Part shown: positions 17,060 to 25,942 of the stretch, in pieces | How positions within the stretch are numbered: the first letter of the stretch is position 1 | How the letters are laid out: the number at the start of each line of letters is the position of its first letter | Assembly: GCF_049354825.1 (NCBI RefSeq) | Contig: NZ_CP186480.1 | Location: forward strand, 1,550,001 to 1,614,000 | Source: Novosphingobium sp049354825 | GTDB lineage: Bacteria > Pseudomonadota > Alphaproteobacteria > Sphingomonadales > Sphingomonadaceae | Direction of reading: 5' to 3' | Length of the DNA stretch: 64,000 nt | The notes under the pieces: generated by a model | Told to the model about the DNA's origin: nothing | What the model saw: the letters and a program-made list of their open reading frames with translations, nothing else | The model's database searches: none | Made by a program: the position numbers and the translations under genes

Positions 17060-17504
17060 GGCGCGTCAGCCCGAAGAATCGCGGTCCCGACCAGTGAGCG
17101 CCAGTGACCTCGTGAGCGATTTTCGAGAGTGAACGGTAATGACGGCCCTCCCAGGAGTAGCCCGTCTCTGTTGTCAGGACAGCGATCGTGCGTCCCTGCC
17201 ATTCCCGGATTAGGCGGGCGCCGGGTGCCAACTTCCTGCTTGGCTTTGTTACGATCGGCAGCGCGACCGGCGTCCTGCTCCGGACCAGTTCGCGCACGAC
17301 AAGCGCGGGCAGGCCGCCCAAGCGCTTTTCCTGAAGCCGCTGCGCAAGCAGCCGGCGGAGCAGCGCGGCGGCGATCCTCGGCACCTCCGTTCCCGTAAGT
17401 GCCTCCCATGTCGAGCGCAGCTCGGCCGGCGCTAGGTCCCCGAGCAGAGCAAGTTCTTTCCCGATACGGGCTTCGGCGCGCGCATGCCTCGGGGTGCTCA
17501 CCAT
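17052..17504 (-). CDS. DUF2924 protein
   Basis: 150 residues matching DUF2924: an N-terminal helical part with L-R-S-T-W-E-A-L-T-G, L-L-R-R-L-L-A-Q-R-L-Q, then P-G-A-R-L-I-R-E-W-Q-G, a Y-x-W-x-G-x-x-Y-R-S-L-S-K-I-A-H-E-V-T-G segment and the end WSGPRFFGL. The biochemical role is unknown. Members lie next to serine recombinases and DUF3489 proteins, as here, and are presumed to assist recombination or DNA binding. It overlaps the recombinase start by 8 bases and begins directly after the DUF3489 remnant. Confidence 0.85.
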   Translation of the reverse strand: MVSTPRHARAEARIGKELALLGDLAPAELRSTWEALTGTEVPRIAAALLRRLLAQRLQEKRLGGLPALVVRELVRSRTPVALPIVTKPSRKLAPGARLIREWQGRTIAVLTTETGYSWEGRHYRSLSKIAHEVTGAHWSGPRFFGLTRRG

Positions 17505-17505
17505 C

Positions 17506-17640
17506 TCAGCACCGCGCGAAATAAGTTGTCTGATCGCTGACCTTTAGACGCTCGATGACCGCGCCGTTCTTCCGGAGCCCCGTTAGCGCCGCGCGGATCG
17601 TGTGTGGAAGCCAACCGGTGGCTTCGATTATCGGATGCCG
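17506..17640 (-). pseudogene. Truncated DUF3489 gene
   Basis: The last 45 or so codons read as the C-terminal half of a DUF3489 protein: EATGWLPHTIRAALTGLRK, matching the E-A-T-G-W-x-P-H-T-V-R-G-A-L core that normally follows a helical N-terminal half. Upstream of about 17640 the frame stops resembling the family and runs antisense through the CLC-gene remnant. The gene is therefore broken at a junction between about 17640 and 17660. A start within the foreign sequence (17745) keeps a 79-codon frame open, but the product would lack half the domain. Confidence 0.7.
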
Positions 17641-17654
17641 CTCGCCCGATGTGG

Positions 17655-18100
17655 CCGGTGTGTCAGGTGAGTTTGCTGAGCAGACCGACCAACAGCGGCT
17701 GAAGCTGCCAGCCACGATGGCCACATCTGTGGGCGCGTACGGCATCAGCGTTTTTGCCGCGGTGATTTTCTTCTTCGGCGGAGCGGCGCACCGCAGCTAT
17801 CCGGTTATCGACGCGGCCGGACGACTCCACGGCCTGGCATCGCGGTCCGGCGCGCTACGCTGGCAAATCGACGGCGATCTGAACGACGTTTTCCTCGCCG
17901 ACGCCCTGTCCGACCCGATGCAGCCGTTCGCATTTCGACATTCGCCTATTGGCGAAGTCGCCGACCAAAGGGTCGCAACCGACATTGGCCAAATCCCGAT
18001 CGTCGACGAGGTTACTGTGCAGGTGGTGGGGATTCTCTCGCGCCATGATCTTCTCAAGGCACGCGCTGCGACGCGGCGCACCGAGCTTGAGCGGGTCTGA
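17655..18100 (+). pseudogene. Decayed 3' end of a CLC chloride-channel gene
   Basis: The translated segment matches the C-terminal part of the intact CLC channel at 43110-44855: L-P-A-T-M-A then GAYGIS, G-G-A-A-H-R-S-Y-P-V-I-D, L-A-D-A-L-S-D-P-M-Q-P and the ending SRHDLLKARAATRRTELER. About 150 bases corresponding to the end of the last membrane helix and the start of the CBS region (near 44359-44505) are deleted, and the whole membrane domain upstream is absent. It begins where the DUF3489 gene is broken. An open frame survives by chance from 17555, but the product could not be a channel. Confidence 0.85.
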
Positions 18101-18187
18101 CCTGCGCAGTCATTTAAGGCTTGGCCCCTGCTCCGCGTGGACTAGAGTGCGAAGGCCATCAGGCCCTTCCAGCGAACCGAGGATCCG

Positions 18188-19894
18188 ATGCAACATCTAG
18201 GACTGCCGTACAGCCGAGGATCGCTTGTCGGCAAGCGCGCGGCCGGCCTCCTGGCGGTGGCGGCCCTTTGCATCGGCGCGCGCGATGCCGCTCGGTCCGA
18301 GACGACCGGACGGGTTTTCTACGTCAGCGAAAGCGCGGGCAATGATGCGTGGCCAGGCATGTCCGCCGAGCGTCCCTGGCAATCGCTAGCGCGCGTCAAT
18401 CGCGAGAATTTTCGACCGGGCGACCAGATCCTGTTCAAGGCTGGCGACCGCTTTCGAGGACAGCTTTCCTTAAGATCCTCAGGAAACCCCGGCCAGCCGC
18501 TGATGGTGGCGAGCTACGGCACTGGGGCAAGGCCGCTGATCGATGGCGCGGGCGACCCTGACGGAGCTTACGAAGCGGCGATCCTGGTGAGGAACCAGCA
18601 CGATATCGAGTTTCGCGGGCTGGAAGTTACCAATGCGATCGAAGTCCTGCGACCCGGCCAAGCCGCCGATACAGCGGCTGGGCTGTTGTTCGTGGACGAC
18701 GGTGCCGGGGTGCTGTCGCATATCGTGCTGAGCGACCTTTCGGTTCATGACGTGTTCGCCAAGGCCATTGCCCACCGAACCGAGGATGAATTCAACCGCG
18801 TGACGGTGAGCGCCATCCGCTTCGTCACCACCGACAAGCAGAGCCGGTCGCAGCCATCGTATTTTCGCGGCATCCGTATCACCGGCAACCGCATCGCCGA
18901 CACCGGCCGGTTCGGTGTGCAGATCGGCGATGCCGGCCCGCGTGGCGCGGGCAACGGCAATGCGCACGGCCGCGATCCGGAAACCGGCTTCAACCGCGAT
19001 ATCGTAATCGCCGGAAACAGGTTCTTCGAACTCGGCGGTTCGGCGGTGCAGCTGGCCGGAGCCAGTCATGCGCTGATCGAGAACAACGATTTCGACTTCA
19101 GCGGATCCAGCGCGCGGCCGGATCGCATGGTGGGGCGCGGCAGCGGCGCCTGGGTGGTCAATTCGCGCGATATCGTGGCCCAGCGCAACCGTTCGCGCCA
19201 TGTCCGGGGGTACAAGGACTCCTACGGAATGCACGTCGACTTCGGCAATCTCAACGTGCTGTACCAATACAACTATTCCGAAGACAGCGAAGGCGGCTTC
19301 GTCGAAATCCTGGGCAACAACCGCAATATAATCTGGCGATATAACGTCAGCGTGAACGACGGCCATCGCGAAAAGGAAGGCAACACGCTATGGTTCAGTT
19401 CATGGTCGCCCCGGCGCACGCCCTCGACCGGTATCTTCATCTACAACAATACGGTGTTCCTGCGCCCCGGCCTTTATCCCGACCTGTCATTCACGGTTGC
19501 CGATGCCAGGATCTGGAACAACATCTTCGCTGTTTCGCACGATGCGATGATCGGCGAAGAGATGAAGCTCGATCTGCGCGGGGGGACGCTCGACGTACGT
19601 AACAACCTGTTTCAAGGCCACGTTAACTCGGCCTTTGCCGCAATGGGCAGCGGCAATCGGACCGGCGATCCGCGCTTCACGGCCGCCGGTCTGACCGCCC
19701 CGGCCGGCTACCGGCTGGCGCGCGGCAGCCCCGCGATTGGTGCCGGGACACCGCCTCCGCCACCATCGTTTCCGGCCGCGGGGAAGGGCATTTTCGCAGG
19801 GATCAGCGCCGCGGCGAAGACAGACTTCTTCGGCACGCCGCTGCCGGCAGACGGGACGGTCAACATCGGCGCTTATGGAGGCACCGGCGAATAA
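18188..19894 (+). CDS. Secreted right-handed beta-helix protein, candidate polysaccharide-active enzyme
   Basis: 568 residues. The N-terminus has a hydrophobic segment (residues 18-32) that can act as a signal peptide. The start Y-V-S-E-S-A-G-N-D-A-W-P-G and W-Q-S-L-A-R-V-N, followed by repeated short strands such as I-V-I-A-G-N-R-F, A-L-I-E-N-N-D-F, I-W-R-Y-N-V-S and I-F-I-Y-N-N-T-V, is the typical DUF1565/parallel beta-helix pattern of polysaccharide lyases and some glycosidases. No catalytic triad can be assigned with confidence. It is convergent with the galactan operon, ending 18 bases before it, and is probably part of the same utilisation system. The substrate is unknown. Confidence 0.75.
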   Translation: MQHLGLPYSRGSLVGKRAAGLLAVAALCIGARDAARSETTGRVFYVSESAGNDAWPGMSAERPWQSLARVNRENFRPGDQILFKAGDRFRGQLSLRSSGNPGQPLMVASYGTGARPLIDGAGDPDGAYEAAILVRNQHDIEFRGLEVTNAIEVLRPGQAADTAAGLLFVDDGAGVLSHIVLSDLSVHDVFAKAIAHRTEDEFNRVTVSAIRFVTTDKQSRSQPSYFRGIRITGNRIADTGRFGVQIGDAGPRGAGNGNAHGRDPETGFNRDIVIAGNRFFELGGSAVQLAGASHALIENNDFDFSGSSARPDRMVGRGSGAWVVNSRDIVAQRNRSRHVRGYKDSYGMHVDFGNLNVLYQYNYSEDSEGGFVEILGNNRNIIWRYNVSVNDGHREKEGNTLWFSSWSPRRTPSTGIFIYNNTVFLRPGLYPDLSFTVADARIWNNIFAVSHDAMIGEEMKLDLRGGTLDVRNNLFQGHVNSAFAAMGSGNRTGDPRFTAAGLTAPAGYRLARGSPAIGAGTPPPPPSFPAAGKGIFAGISAAAKTDFFGTPLPADGTVNIGAYGGTGE

Positions 19895-19912
19895 TCGCCG
19901 GCGGTTCTGCCC

Positions 19913-21439
19913 CTACCTGACGGCGAGGTCGAACGGCCCCAGCGGCATTCCGGCGCCGTCGAAGATATTGCAGATCGGCGCACCCGCATAGCAATAGCGG
20001 ACCCGGTCCGGGGTCATGCCCGCCGGCACGGCGACACGGATGCCGCCATCGGCGAACTCGGCGTCGGCGAAGGCGCAGGTGTTATTGCCGGCCGCTTCGC
20101 TGCACAGCGCGAACGGACCCGGGCGGCCCCACGACGCGGCCATCAGGCTGCCGGTACCGCCCGCGACGGCGATGTTAACAAAGCTGCCCGCTTGGCGGGC
20201 GGACCGGACTTCTGGTCCGAGGTCGAGCGGGTCGCTCCAGGTAAGTTTGGCCAGCGCGCGGGCGCTGCGCTGCGCGACCGGCAGCTTGAGCGGCGGGTGA
20301 ATGAACAGCCGCTCACCCACGTCGATGGTGACCACCAAGGCCGCGCGTGGATCAGCGGCGGCAACCTGACGCTGCGCCTCGCGCACCCTGGCCCAAGCGT
20401 TATCGTCCGGTTTGTTGGAGAGCGGGCCGAAATTGGCCAGCTGGATGATCACAAACGGCAGGTCGCGGCGAAACTGCTGGCGCCACGTCTGCAGCATCGC
20501 CGCCAGCTTGGCCCGATAAGCCGCGACGGAGTCGCCGCGCCCGGCGTTGGCCTCACCCTGATACCAGAGTGCGCCAGCCAGCCCGAAGTCTTTCAGCGGC
20601 GCGATCATGGCCCCGTACAGGTTCGCGTAACCGATCCGCCCGCCCTTTTCCGCAGGCCTCTTCCAGCGCGTGTCTAGGGCGGCGCCGTACCGCGCCTCGG
20701 CAGTGACGGGATCGCTGCGAAAAGCCTCGATCGTGCGGATCTCGTCCGCCGGGGCGCCGGCCGCGACAAGCGCCGCGGGGGGCAGCCACGATTCGATGGC
20801 GGTGGCGCCCCACGAGGAATCGATCAGGCCGACCTGTACGTTGCTTTTCAGCGCCAGCTCGCGGCCGGCAAGCAGGCACACGGCCGAGAATTCCGACCGG
20901 GCGATGCTGGCCGATTGCCACGTCGGGGGCTGGGCAAACGTGGTCCGCGGGATGCGTGCCTGGTCGTGGGCGATAGACAGCAGATGCAGCGCGCCATCAA
21001 TGCCGCGCTGCCGGTCCTCGGGCCGCAGCGTTGCTTCGGACATGGTGAATTCCATGTTCGACTGACCCGAACAGAGGAACACGTCCCCGATCGCGATGCC
21101 GTTCGCCTGGGCCATCTGCGTGCCGCTTCGTGCCACGATCGACGCACCGGTTGCGGCGCGCTGGGGCGCAAAGACCGCCTGCCAGGCGCCGGCCGCGTCG
21201 GCCCGCACCGGCTTGGTGGTCCCGGCGAAGGTAACCGACACACTGGCTCGGGGCGCGGCCCGGCCATGAACCGTGACCGGAAGGCCGCGCTGGAGTACGG
21301 CCCCATCCGAAAATGGCGCGTCGAGCGCCAGGCGCGCATCCGCCATTATGGTCTGCGCGTTGCCGGTTTGTGCGTTGGCGGTCCCCGCTAACGGCAAAGT
21401 GGCAAGGCAGGCGGCCAGCGTGAGAGCGTTGATTCTCAT
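19913..21439 (-). CDS. SGNH carbohydrate esterase (sialate O-acetylesterase family)
   Basis: 508 residues from the ATG at 21439, which overlaps the TGA of the upstream sulfatase gene (ATGA). Signal peptide about 1-23. An N-terminal beta domain (about 35-125) is followed by the SGNH block I VFLCSGQSNMEF, later G-A-L-W-Y-Q-G-E-A-N (block III) and D-V-G-E-R-L-F-I-H-P-P-L-K (catalytic Asp/His region). Family members remove acetyl groups from sugars. Here it lies at the end of a sulfatase/GH operon, so it probably de-acetylates or otherwise de-esterifies the same polysaccharide. The frame extends beyond 21439 only as a shadow of the sulfatase. Confidence 0.82.
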   Translation of the reverse strand: MRINALTLAACLATLPLAGTANAQTGNAQTIMADARLALDAPFSDGAVLQRGLPVTVHGRAAPRASVSVTFAGTTKPVRADAAGAWQAVFAPQRAATGASIVARSGTQMAQANGIAIGDVFLCSGQSNMEFTMSEATLRPEDRQRGIDGALHLLSIAHDQARIPRTTFAQPPTWQSASIARSEFSAVCLLAGRELALKSNVQVGLIDSSWGATAIESWLPPAALVAAGAPADEIRTIEAFRSDPVTAEARYGAALDTRWKRPAEKGGRIGYANLYGAMIAPLKDFGLAGALWYQGEANAGRGDSVAAYRAKLAAMLQTWRQQFRRDLPFVIIQLANFGPLSNKPDDNAWARVREAQRQVAAADPRAALVVTIDVGERLFIHPPLKLPVAQRSARALAKLTWSDPLDLGPEVRSARQAGSFVNIAVAGGTGSLMAASWGRPGPFALCSEAAGNNTCAFADAEFADGGIRVAVPAGMTPDRVRYCYAGAPICNIFDGAGMPLGPFDLAVR

Positions 21440-22854
21440 TGTCCGAACAGCGCCTTCCTGATCCTTTGATTCTCGGCCGTGACGTGCTCGGCGGAGTAGC
21501 GGCGGACGTCCTCCTGCGACCAGAACGTGCCCGTGTGCCATCGTGGATGCTCGACCGTACCCTCCCATGCGAAGATCGCCTTCAGCATGGCGCGCGTGCG
21601 ATCGGGATAGGTCTCCGCCAGGTCGCGGGTCTCGCCGCTGTCTGCGGCGACGTCGTAAAGCTGGGGTGGCCGGTCGGGAAAACGCAGCAGCTTCCAAGGA
21701 CCCTGCCGCATCGCGGCCATCGTGTCATAGCGCCAGAACAGCGGACGCTCCGCGATGGAGGCAGGCGTCCCCAGCAGCGAGCGGCCATCGAGGTCGGCCG
21801 GCGCCGCGACCTGCGCGGCGGCAAGCGCGGTCGGCAGGAGATCCATCAGCGATACGGGCACGGATTGCCGCGCCGCCGCTTGCCCGTGCGGCATCCGGAT
21901 GATCAGCGGGACGCGGATTCCACCTTCGAGCAACGTTCCCTTGGTGCCGCGCAAAGGGGCATTATCGGCGCCGATGTCGATCCGGTCGCCGCCGTTGTCG
22001 TTAGTGAAGATGACCAGCGTGTTGTCGGCCACGCCCCTGCGCTTAAGCGCCGTCAGGACTTTGCCGACCGCGCGGTCGAGCGCCCACGTCATCGCAGCCA
22101 GCCGACGGCGCTGCGGATCGGCGATGGCGGCGAACAGCGCCTCGTCTTCCGGCCGCGCGTTCATCGGCGCGTGGACCGCGTTGAACGCCAGGTAGAGGAA
22201 AAACGGCCGGCCTCGACTCTGCTCGATATCGCGAACAGCTTCGTCGGCGAACTGATCTGTCAGGTAGCGGGCGGGCCGCTCGGCCACGCCGTCGCGCGTG
22301 ATCGTGGTCGGGGCGATCTTTTCAGGAAAATAGGTGCTGCCGCCGCCGGCAAAGCCATAGAAATGGTCGAAGCCGCGCTTGAGCGGGTCGAACTGGGGTT
22401 GTTCGCCCAGGTGCCATTTGCCCACCGCATACGTCGCGTACCCTGCGCTTCGCAGCAAGTCGGCGGCTGTTCGCTCGCTCGTATCGAGACCCATAAACAA
22501 GGGATCGACGCCCTTGGGCGCGGCCTGGGTCAGGTTGAATTCGTAACCGAACCGCTGGGTGTAGCGGCCCGTCAGCAGGCCTGCGCGCGACGGGCTGCAG
22601 AACGGCATGGTCGCATACGCGTCGGTGTAGACCGCGCCCTGCCTGGCAAGCGCATCGATGTTGGGGGTGCGGAATTCACGGCTGCCCTGGAAGCCGAAGT
22701 CGTGGTAGCCGGCATCGTCGGCCAACAGGACCACGATATTCGGCCGCGATGGAGACAAAGCCGGCGGTGCGGCAGCAGTCGGTTGCGGCAGCGCCCCCGT
22801 TGCCAGCAATGCGGCAAAGGCGCGCAACCCCCGCGAAGCGGACGAAGCCGTCAT
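21436..22854 (-). CDS. Type I sulfatase (third in operon)
   Basis: 472 residues with a signal peptide (about 1-28). R-P-N-I-V-V-L-L-A-D-D (metal-binding Asp pair) is followed by the formylglycine motif CSPSRAGLLTGR with Cys86, the residue converted to formylglycine, then K-W-H-L-G-E-Q (active-site Lys/His) and FTNDNGGDR (metal Asp/Asn). All core type I sulfatase residues are present. Periplasmic hydrolysis of a sulfate ester is expected. Start overlaps the stop of the preceding sulfatase (ATGA). The specific sulfate position cannot be read from sequence alone. Activation would need the formylglycine-generating enzyme encoded at 41 kb. Confidence 0.9.
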   Translation of the reverse strand: MTASSASRGLRAFAALLATGALPQPTAAAPPALSPSRPNIVVLLADDAGYHDFGFQGSREFRTPNIDALARQGAVYTDAYATMPFCSPSRAGLLTGRYTQRFGYEFNLTQAAPKGVDPLFMGLDTSERTAADLLRSAGYATYAVGKWHLGEQPQFDPLKRGFDHFYGFAGGGSTYFPEKIAPTTITRDGVAERPARYLTDQFADEAVRDIEQSRGRPFFLYLAFNAVHAPMNARPEDEALFAAIADPQRRRLAAMTWALDRAVGKVLTALKRRGVADNTLVIFTNDNGGDRIDIGADNAPLRGTKGTLLEGGIRVPLIIRMPHGQAAARQSVPVSLMDLLPTALAAAQVAAPADLDGRSLLGTPASIAERPLFWRYDTMAAMRQGPWKLLRFPDRPPQLYDVAADSGETRDLAETYPDRTRAMLKAIFAWEGTVEHPRWHTGTFWSQEDVRRYSAEHVTAENQRIRKALFGQ

Positions 22855-24449
22855 CGCGCGGGCGCTGCCGGTTTGCGTTCGGCCGTGCGGCGTGCCGCGA
22901 TTGCACGCAGCCTGGCTGCCAGCGTTGCGGCAAGGCCCGGCTGCGCACTGGCCAGGTTGCTGCGTTCGCCCGGATCGCGGACCAGGTCGTAAAGCTGCGG
23001 CATGGGGCTGGCACCGCTTTCGATGCCCTTGCCGGCGATGAAGGCGGCGGTAGCCGGATGCGCGGCGGGGGCGATATACTTGTAGCGGCCTTTTCGGATC
23101 GCGACGCTGGGGACCGACTCGGTAAACAACTCGCTGCGTCCCCGGCGGTCGGATCCGGTCAGCGCGGCCAGCATGTCGCGGCTGTCGATCGCCTGGTCCG
23201 GCGCCAGCGGCGCCCTGGCAATCCGCGCAAGCGTTGCCAGCAGGTCGATTTGCGAAAACAGCGCCGGGCTGTTCCCGGGCTTGATGTGGCCGGGCCAGGA
23301 CGCGATCAGCGGCACGCGGGTACCGGCCTCGAGCGCGCTGTACTTGCCGCCGCGATAAACGCCGCCTGGCGCGTGGTCGCCCAGCTTCTCGACGGCGCCG
23401 TCTTCGTATCCGTCGTTCAGCACCGGGCCGTTGTCGCTCGAGAAGATCACCAGCGTGTCGCGCGACAGGCCCTGCTGGCGAAGTTCCGCCATGACCTGGC
23501 CGACGATCCAGTCCATTTCCACGATCGCGTCCCCGCGCGGGCCCATCGCCGTCTTGCCCCGGAAGGCCTTGCCCGGAAGCCGCGGCACGTGCGGATCGGG
23601 GATCGGAAAATAGAGCAGGAATGGATGATCGCGATTGGCGCGGATAAACCCGCGGGCCTTATCGGCCAGCACGGCGTGAATGTCCTCGTCGACCCACTCG
23701 GCCTTCTTGCCGCCTTGCATGTAGCCGATCCGCGACACCCCGTTGACGATGCTGTCGGAATGCTGGTCGTCGGCCTTGTAGCGCAGCAGCTCGGGATGCT
23801 GGCGGCCGATGGGCCGCCCGGCCAGCGGCGCGGAATAGCTGACCTTGATCGGGTCCGCCGGATCGACGCCGACGACCTTGTGGCCGTCTAGGTATACGGT
23901 CGGCACGCGGTCCAGAGTGGCAGGCAGCAGGAACGAATAGTCAAACCCGATCTCGAGCGGGCCGGGCGCGACGCTGCCGTTCCAATCGACGGTCCCGTCC
24001 CCCAGGCCCAGGTGCCATTTGCCGATCACGCCGGTGGTGTAGCCGCGTGCCTTCAGCACGGAGGCGATCGTGGCCTTGCCCGGCCGGATCAGCGCCGCGG
24101 CATCTCCGGGCAGGATCTCGGCATGGCTGCGAAAGCCGTATTCGCCGGTCAGCAAGGCATAGCGCGACGGCGTGCAGGTTGCCGCCGGCGCATAGGCATC
24201 GGTGAAACGCAATCCGGCACGGGCCAGCGCGTCGGTGTTAGGGGTGGCGACGCGCCTGGCGCCATAAGCGCCGAGATCGCCGTAGCCCAGGTCATCGGCA
24301 TAGAGAATGACGACATTGGGTGCCCTGGCCGGGCGCGCGGCGGATTCGGGTGCCGGTGCCTTGGCGCTGGCCGGCCCTGCCACCGCCAGCGCGGTGACGG
24401 CCAGCAGGGCAGCGATCGGCCGGAAACACCGCCCCTCTGCCGGGATCAC
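22851..24449 (-). CDS. Type I sulfatase (second in operon)
   Basis: 532 residues from a GTG at 24449 that overlaps the stop of the preceding gene (GTGA); the longer frame to 24524 is shadow. Signal peptide about 8-29. A-P-N-V-V-I-L-Y-A-D-D-L-G-Y-G-D-L-G is followed by the formylglycine motif CTPSRYALLTGEY with Cys92, K-W-H-L-G-L-G and FSSDNGPVL. The Y after CTPSR and the ALSARG-like layout of the C-terminal part distinguish it from its two neighbours, so it probably attacks a different sulfate. Long inserts around residues 130-230 are consistent with its greater length. Confidence 0.9.
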   Translation of the reverse strand: MIPAEGRCFRPIAALLAVTALAVAGPASAKAPAPESAARPARAPNVVILYADDLGYGDLGAYGARRVATPNTDALARAGLRFTDAYAPAATCTPSRYALLTGEYGFRSHAEILPGDAAALIRPGKATIASVLKARGYTTGVIGKWHLGLGDGTVDWNGSVAPGPLEIGFDYSFLLPATLDRVPTVYLDGHKVVGVDPADPIKVSYSAPLAGRPIGRQHPELLRYKADDQHSDSIVNGVSRIGYMQGGKKAEWVDEDIHAVLADKARGFIRANRDHPFLLYFPIPDPHVPRLPGKAFRGKTAMGPRGDAIVEMDWIVGQVMAELRQQGLSRDTLVIFSSDNGPVLNDGYEDGAVEKLGDHAPGGVYRGGKYSALEAGTRVPLIASWPGHIKPGNSPALFSQIDLLATLARIARAPLAPDQAIDSRDMLAALTGSDRRGRSELFTESVPSVAIRKGRYKYIAPAAHPATAAFIAGKGIESGASPMPQLYDLVRDPGERSNLASAQPGLAATLAARLRAIAARRTAERKPAAPAR

Positions 24450-25942
24450 TGGCCGCCCTCCCCTTCTGGGGCCGGCGTGGCACCCGCGGCCGGCGCGACC
24501 TTCGGCGCGGCCTTGGCCGGCCATGTGCCAAGCGGTGGAAACGCCGGCCTGGGCGCCATCTGTTTCGCCCAGGCGCCGTAAAGTTCGTCCAGCTTGACCA
24601 TCGTTGCCGCGTTCTGCTTCGAAACGTCGGTGGTTTCCGCGACATCGCTGCGCAAGTTGTAGGCCGCGGTCCCCTGCGGCGTGGCCAGGTACTTCAGGTC
24701 GCCCACGACCATCGCGCCCTGGTGCTGGTCGTACTTGCGCCAGAACAGTGCCGGATGCGGATCTCCCCTGGTCGTGCCCGCCAGGTACGGGACTAGGTTC
24801 ACCCCGTCGAGCGGCTGCCTGGGCAACGTGTGCAAGCCCATTTCGCCCGCCAGCGTACCGAAGATGTCGAGCGAGCTGACCGGGCGCGTGTAGTCCCGCC
24901 CGCCGGCGATCCGGCCTGGCCAGCGAACGGCGAAGGGCACGCGCACGCCGCCTTCGAAAAGCTGGCTCTTGCCGCCGCGCAGGGGCGCGTTGTCGGCTAC
25001 CGGCTGTTCGCCGGTGTCGTGATTGGTGACGCCCCCGTTATCAGAAAGGAAGAATACGACCGTGTCCTTGGCGATGCCGCGCTTGTCGAGTTCCTGCAGG
25101 ACCTGACCCACGCCGTCATCGACGGCGCTGATCATGGCCATGTAGGCGCGCCGTTTCGGGTTAGTCACGTTGGGAAAGCGGTTGAGGTACTTGTCGGTCA
25201 CCTGCAGCGGCGCGTGCGGCGCATTGTAGGCCAGGTAGAGGAAGAATGGCTTGTCCGCCGTCGCCATCCGGTCGACGTATTCGACGGCGCGATCGGAAAA
25301 TTCCTCGGTGAGGTATTTCTTGAAATCGACCTTCACGCCGTTGTCGATCAGCTTGGTGTAGTACCAGTCGTAGATAACCTTCGACTGGCTGATGTCCTCC
25401 ATCTTCGCCTGGCCGGGCATGTAGCCGTGGCCGCCTTCGATGAAACCGTAGAACTCGTCGAAGCCGCGCACCCGCGGCCGCAGCGTGGGGTGGGTTCCCA
25501 TGTGCCACTTGCCGATCGCCTTCGTCCCGTAGCCGGCGGCCTTCAGCGCTTCCGACAGCATCAGTTCGCTGCGCGGCACTCCGCCCTTAGGGTCGGTGGG
25601 ATCGCCGTTGGGATTGCGATCGAAGCCGAATCGCGCCGGGTAGCGGCCGGTGAGCAGCCCCGCGCGACTTGGCGCGCAGACCGGGAACGCGACGTAGCCG
25701 CGGGTAAAGCGCACCCCTTCTCGGGCGATCCGGTCGATATTCGGGGTCGGGATGTCGGGGCTGCCGTTGAAGCCGACATCGCGGTAACCCTGGTCGTCGG
25801 TGACGATCACGATCACGTTCGGACGCGCCGCCGCGTCGGCGCGGGCCAGCGCCGCCTGCGGCGCCGCCATTACCATCGCGAGCGCGCCGGCCGCCATGCC
25901 GGCCAACCGGATTCGGCCACCAATCGATCGGGCTAAGGTCAT
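24446..25942 (-). CDS. Type I sulfatase (first in operon)
   Basis: 498 residues, signal peptide about 1-36. R-P-N-V-I-V-I-V-T-D-D-Q-G-Y-R-D-V-G-F is followed by the formylglycine motif CAPSRAGLLTGRY (Cys89), K-W-H-M-G-T-H and FLSDNGGVTNHD. It resembles the third sulfatase more closely than the second (shared C-x-P-S-R-A-G-L-L-T-G-R and P-A-R-F-G-F). The C-terminal tail is Ala/Pro-rich. Its ATG overlaps the stop of the GH2 gene (ATGA). Periplasmic, type I, needs formylglycine activation; substrate inferred to be a sulfated galactan from the neighbours. Confidence 0.9.
   Translation of the reverse strand: MTLARSIGGRIRLAGMAAGALAMVMAAPQAALARADAAARPNVIVIVTDDQGYRDVGFNGSPDIPTPNIDRIAREGVRFTRGYVAFPVCAPSRAGLLTGRYPARFGFDRNPNGDPTDPKGGVPRSELMLSEALKAAGYGTKAIGKWHMGTHPTLRPRVRGFDEFYGFIEGGHGYMPGQAKMEDISQSKVIYDWYYTKLIDNGVKVDFKKYLTEEFSDRAVEYVDRMATADKPFFLYLAYNAPHAPLQVTDKYLNRFPNVTNPKRRAYMAMISAVDDGVGQVLQELDKRGIAKDTVVFFLSDNGGVTNHDTGEQPVADNAPLRGGKSQLFEGGVRVPFAVRWPGRIAGGRDYTRPVSSLDIFGTLAGEMGLHTLPRQPLDGVNLVPYLAGTTRGDPHPALFWRKYDQHQGAMVVGDLKYLATPQGTAAYNLRSDVAETTDVSKQNAATMVKLDELYGAWAKQMAPRPAFPPLGTWPAKAAPKVAPAAGATPAPEGEGGQ

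Noticed and set aside
17555..17654. Start of an apparent CLC-tail gene at 17555
   Set aside because: This part is antisense to the DUF3489 remnant. Homology with the channel begins only near 17655, so the ORF is a chance fusion and the feature is a pseudogene.
21439..22992. 517-residue plus-strand open frame across the sulfatases
   Set aside because: Antisense shadow: Arg/Gly/Val-rich without motifs, opposite well-formed sulfatase genes with complete active-site motifs.
22749..23891. 380-residue plus-strand frame antisense to the second sulfatase
   Set aside because: Shadow frame; the sulfatase frame has all catalytic residues.
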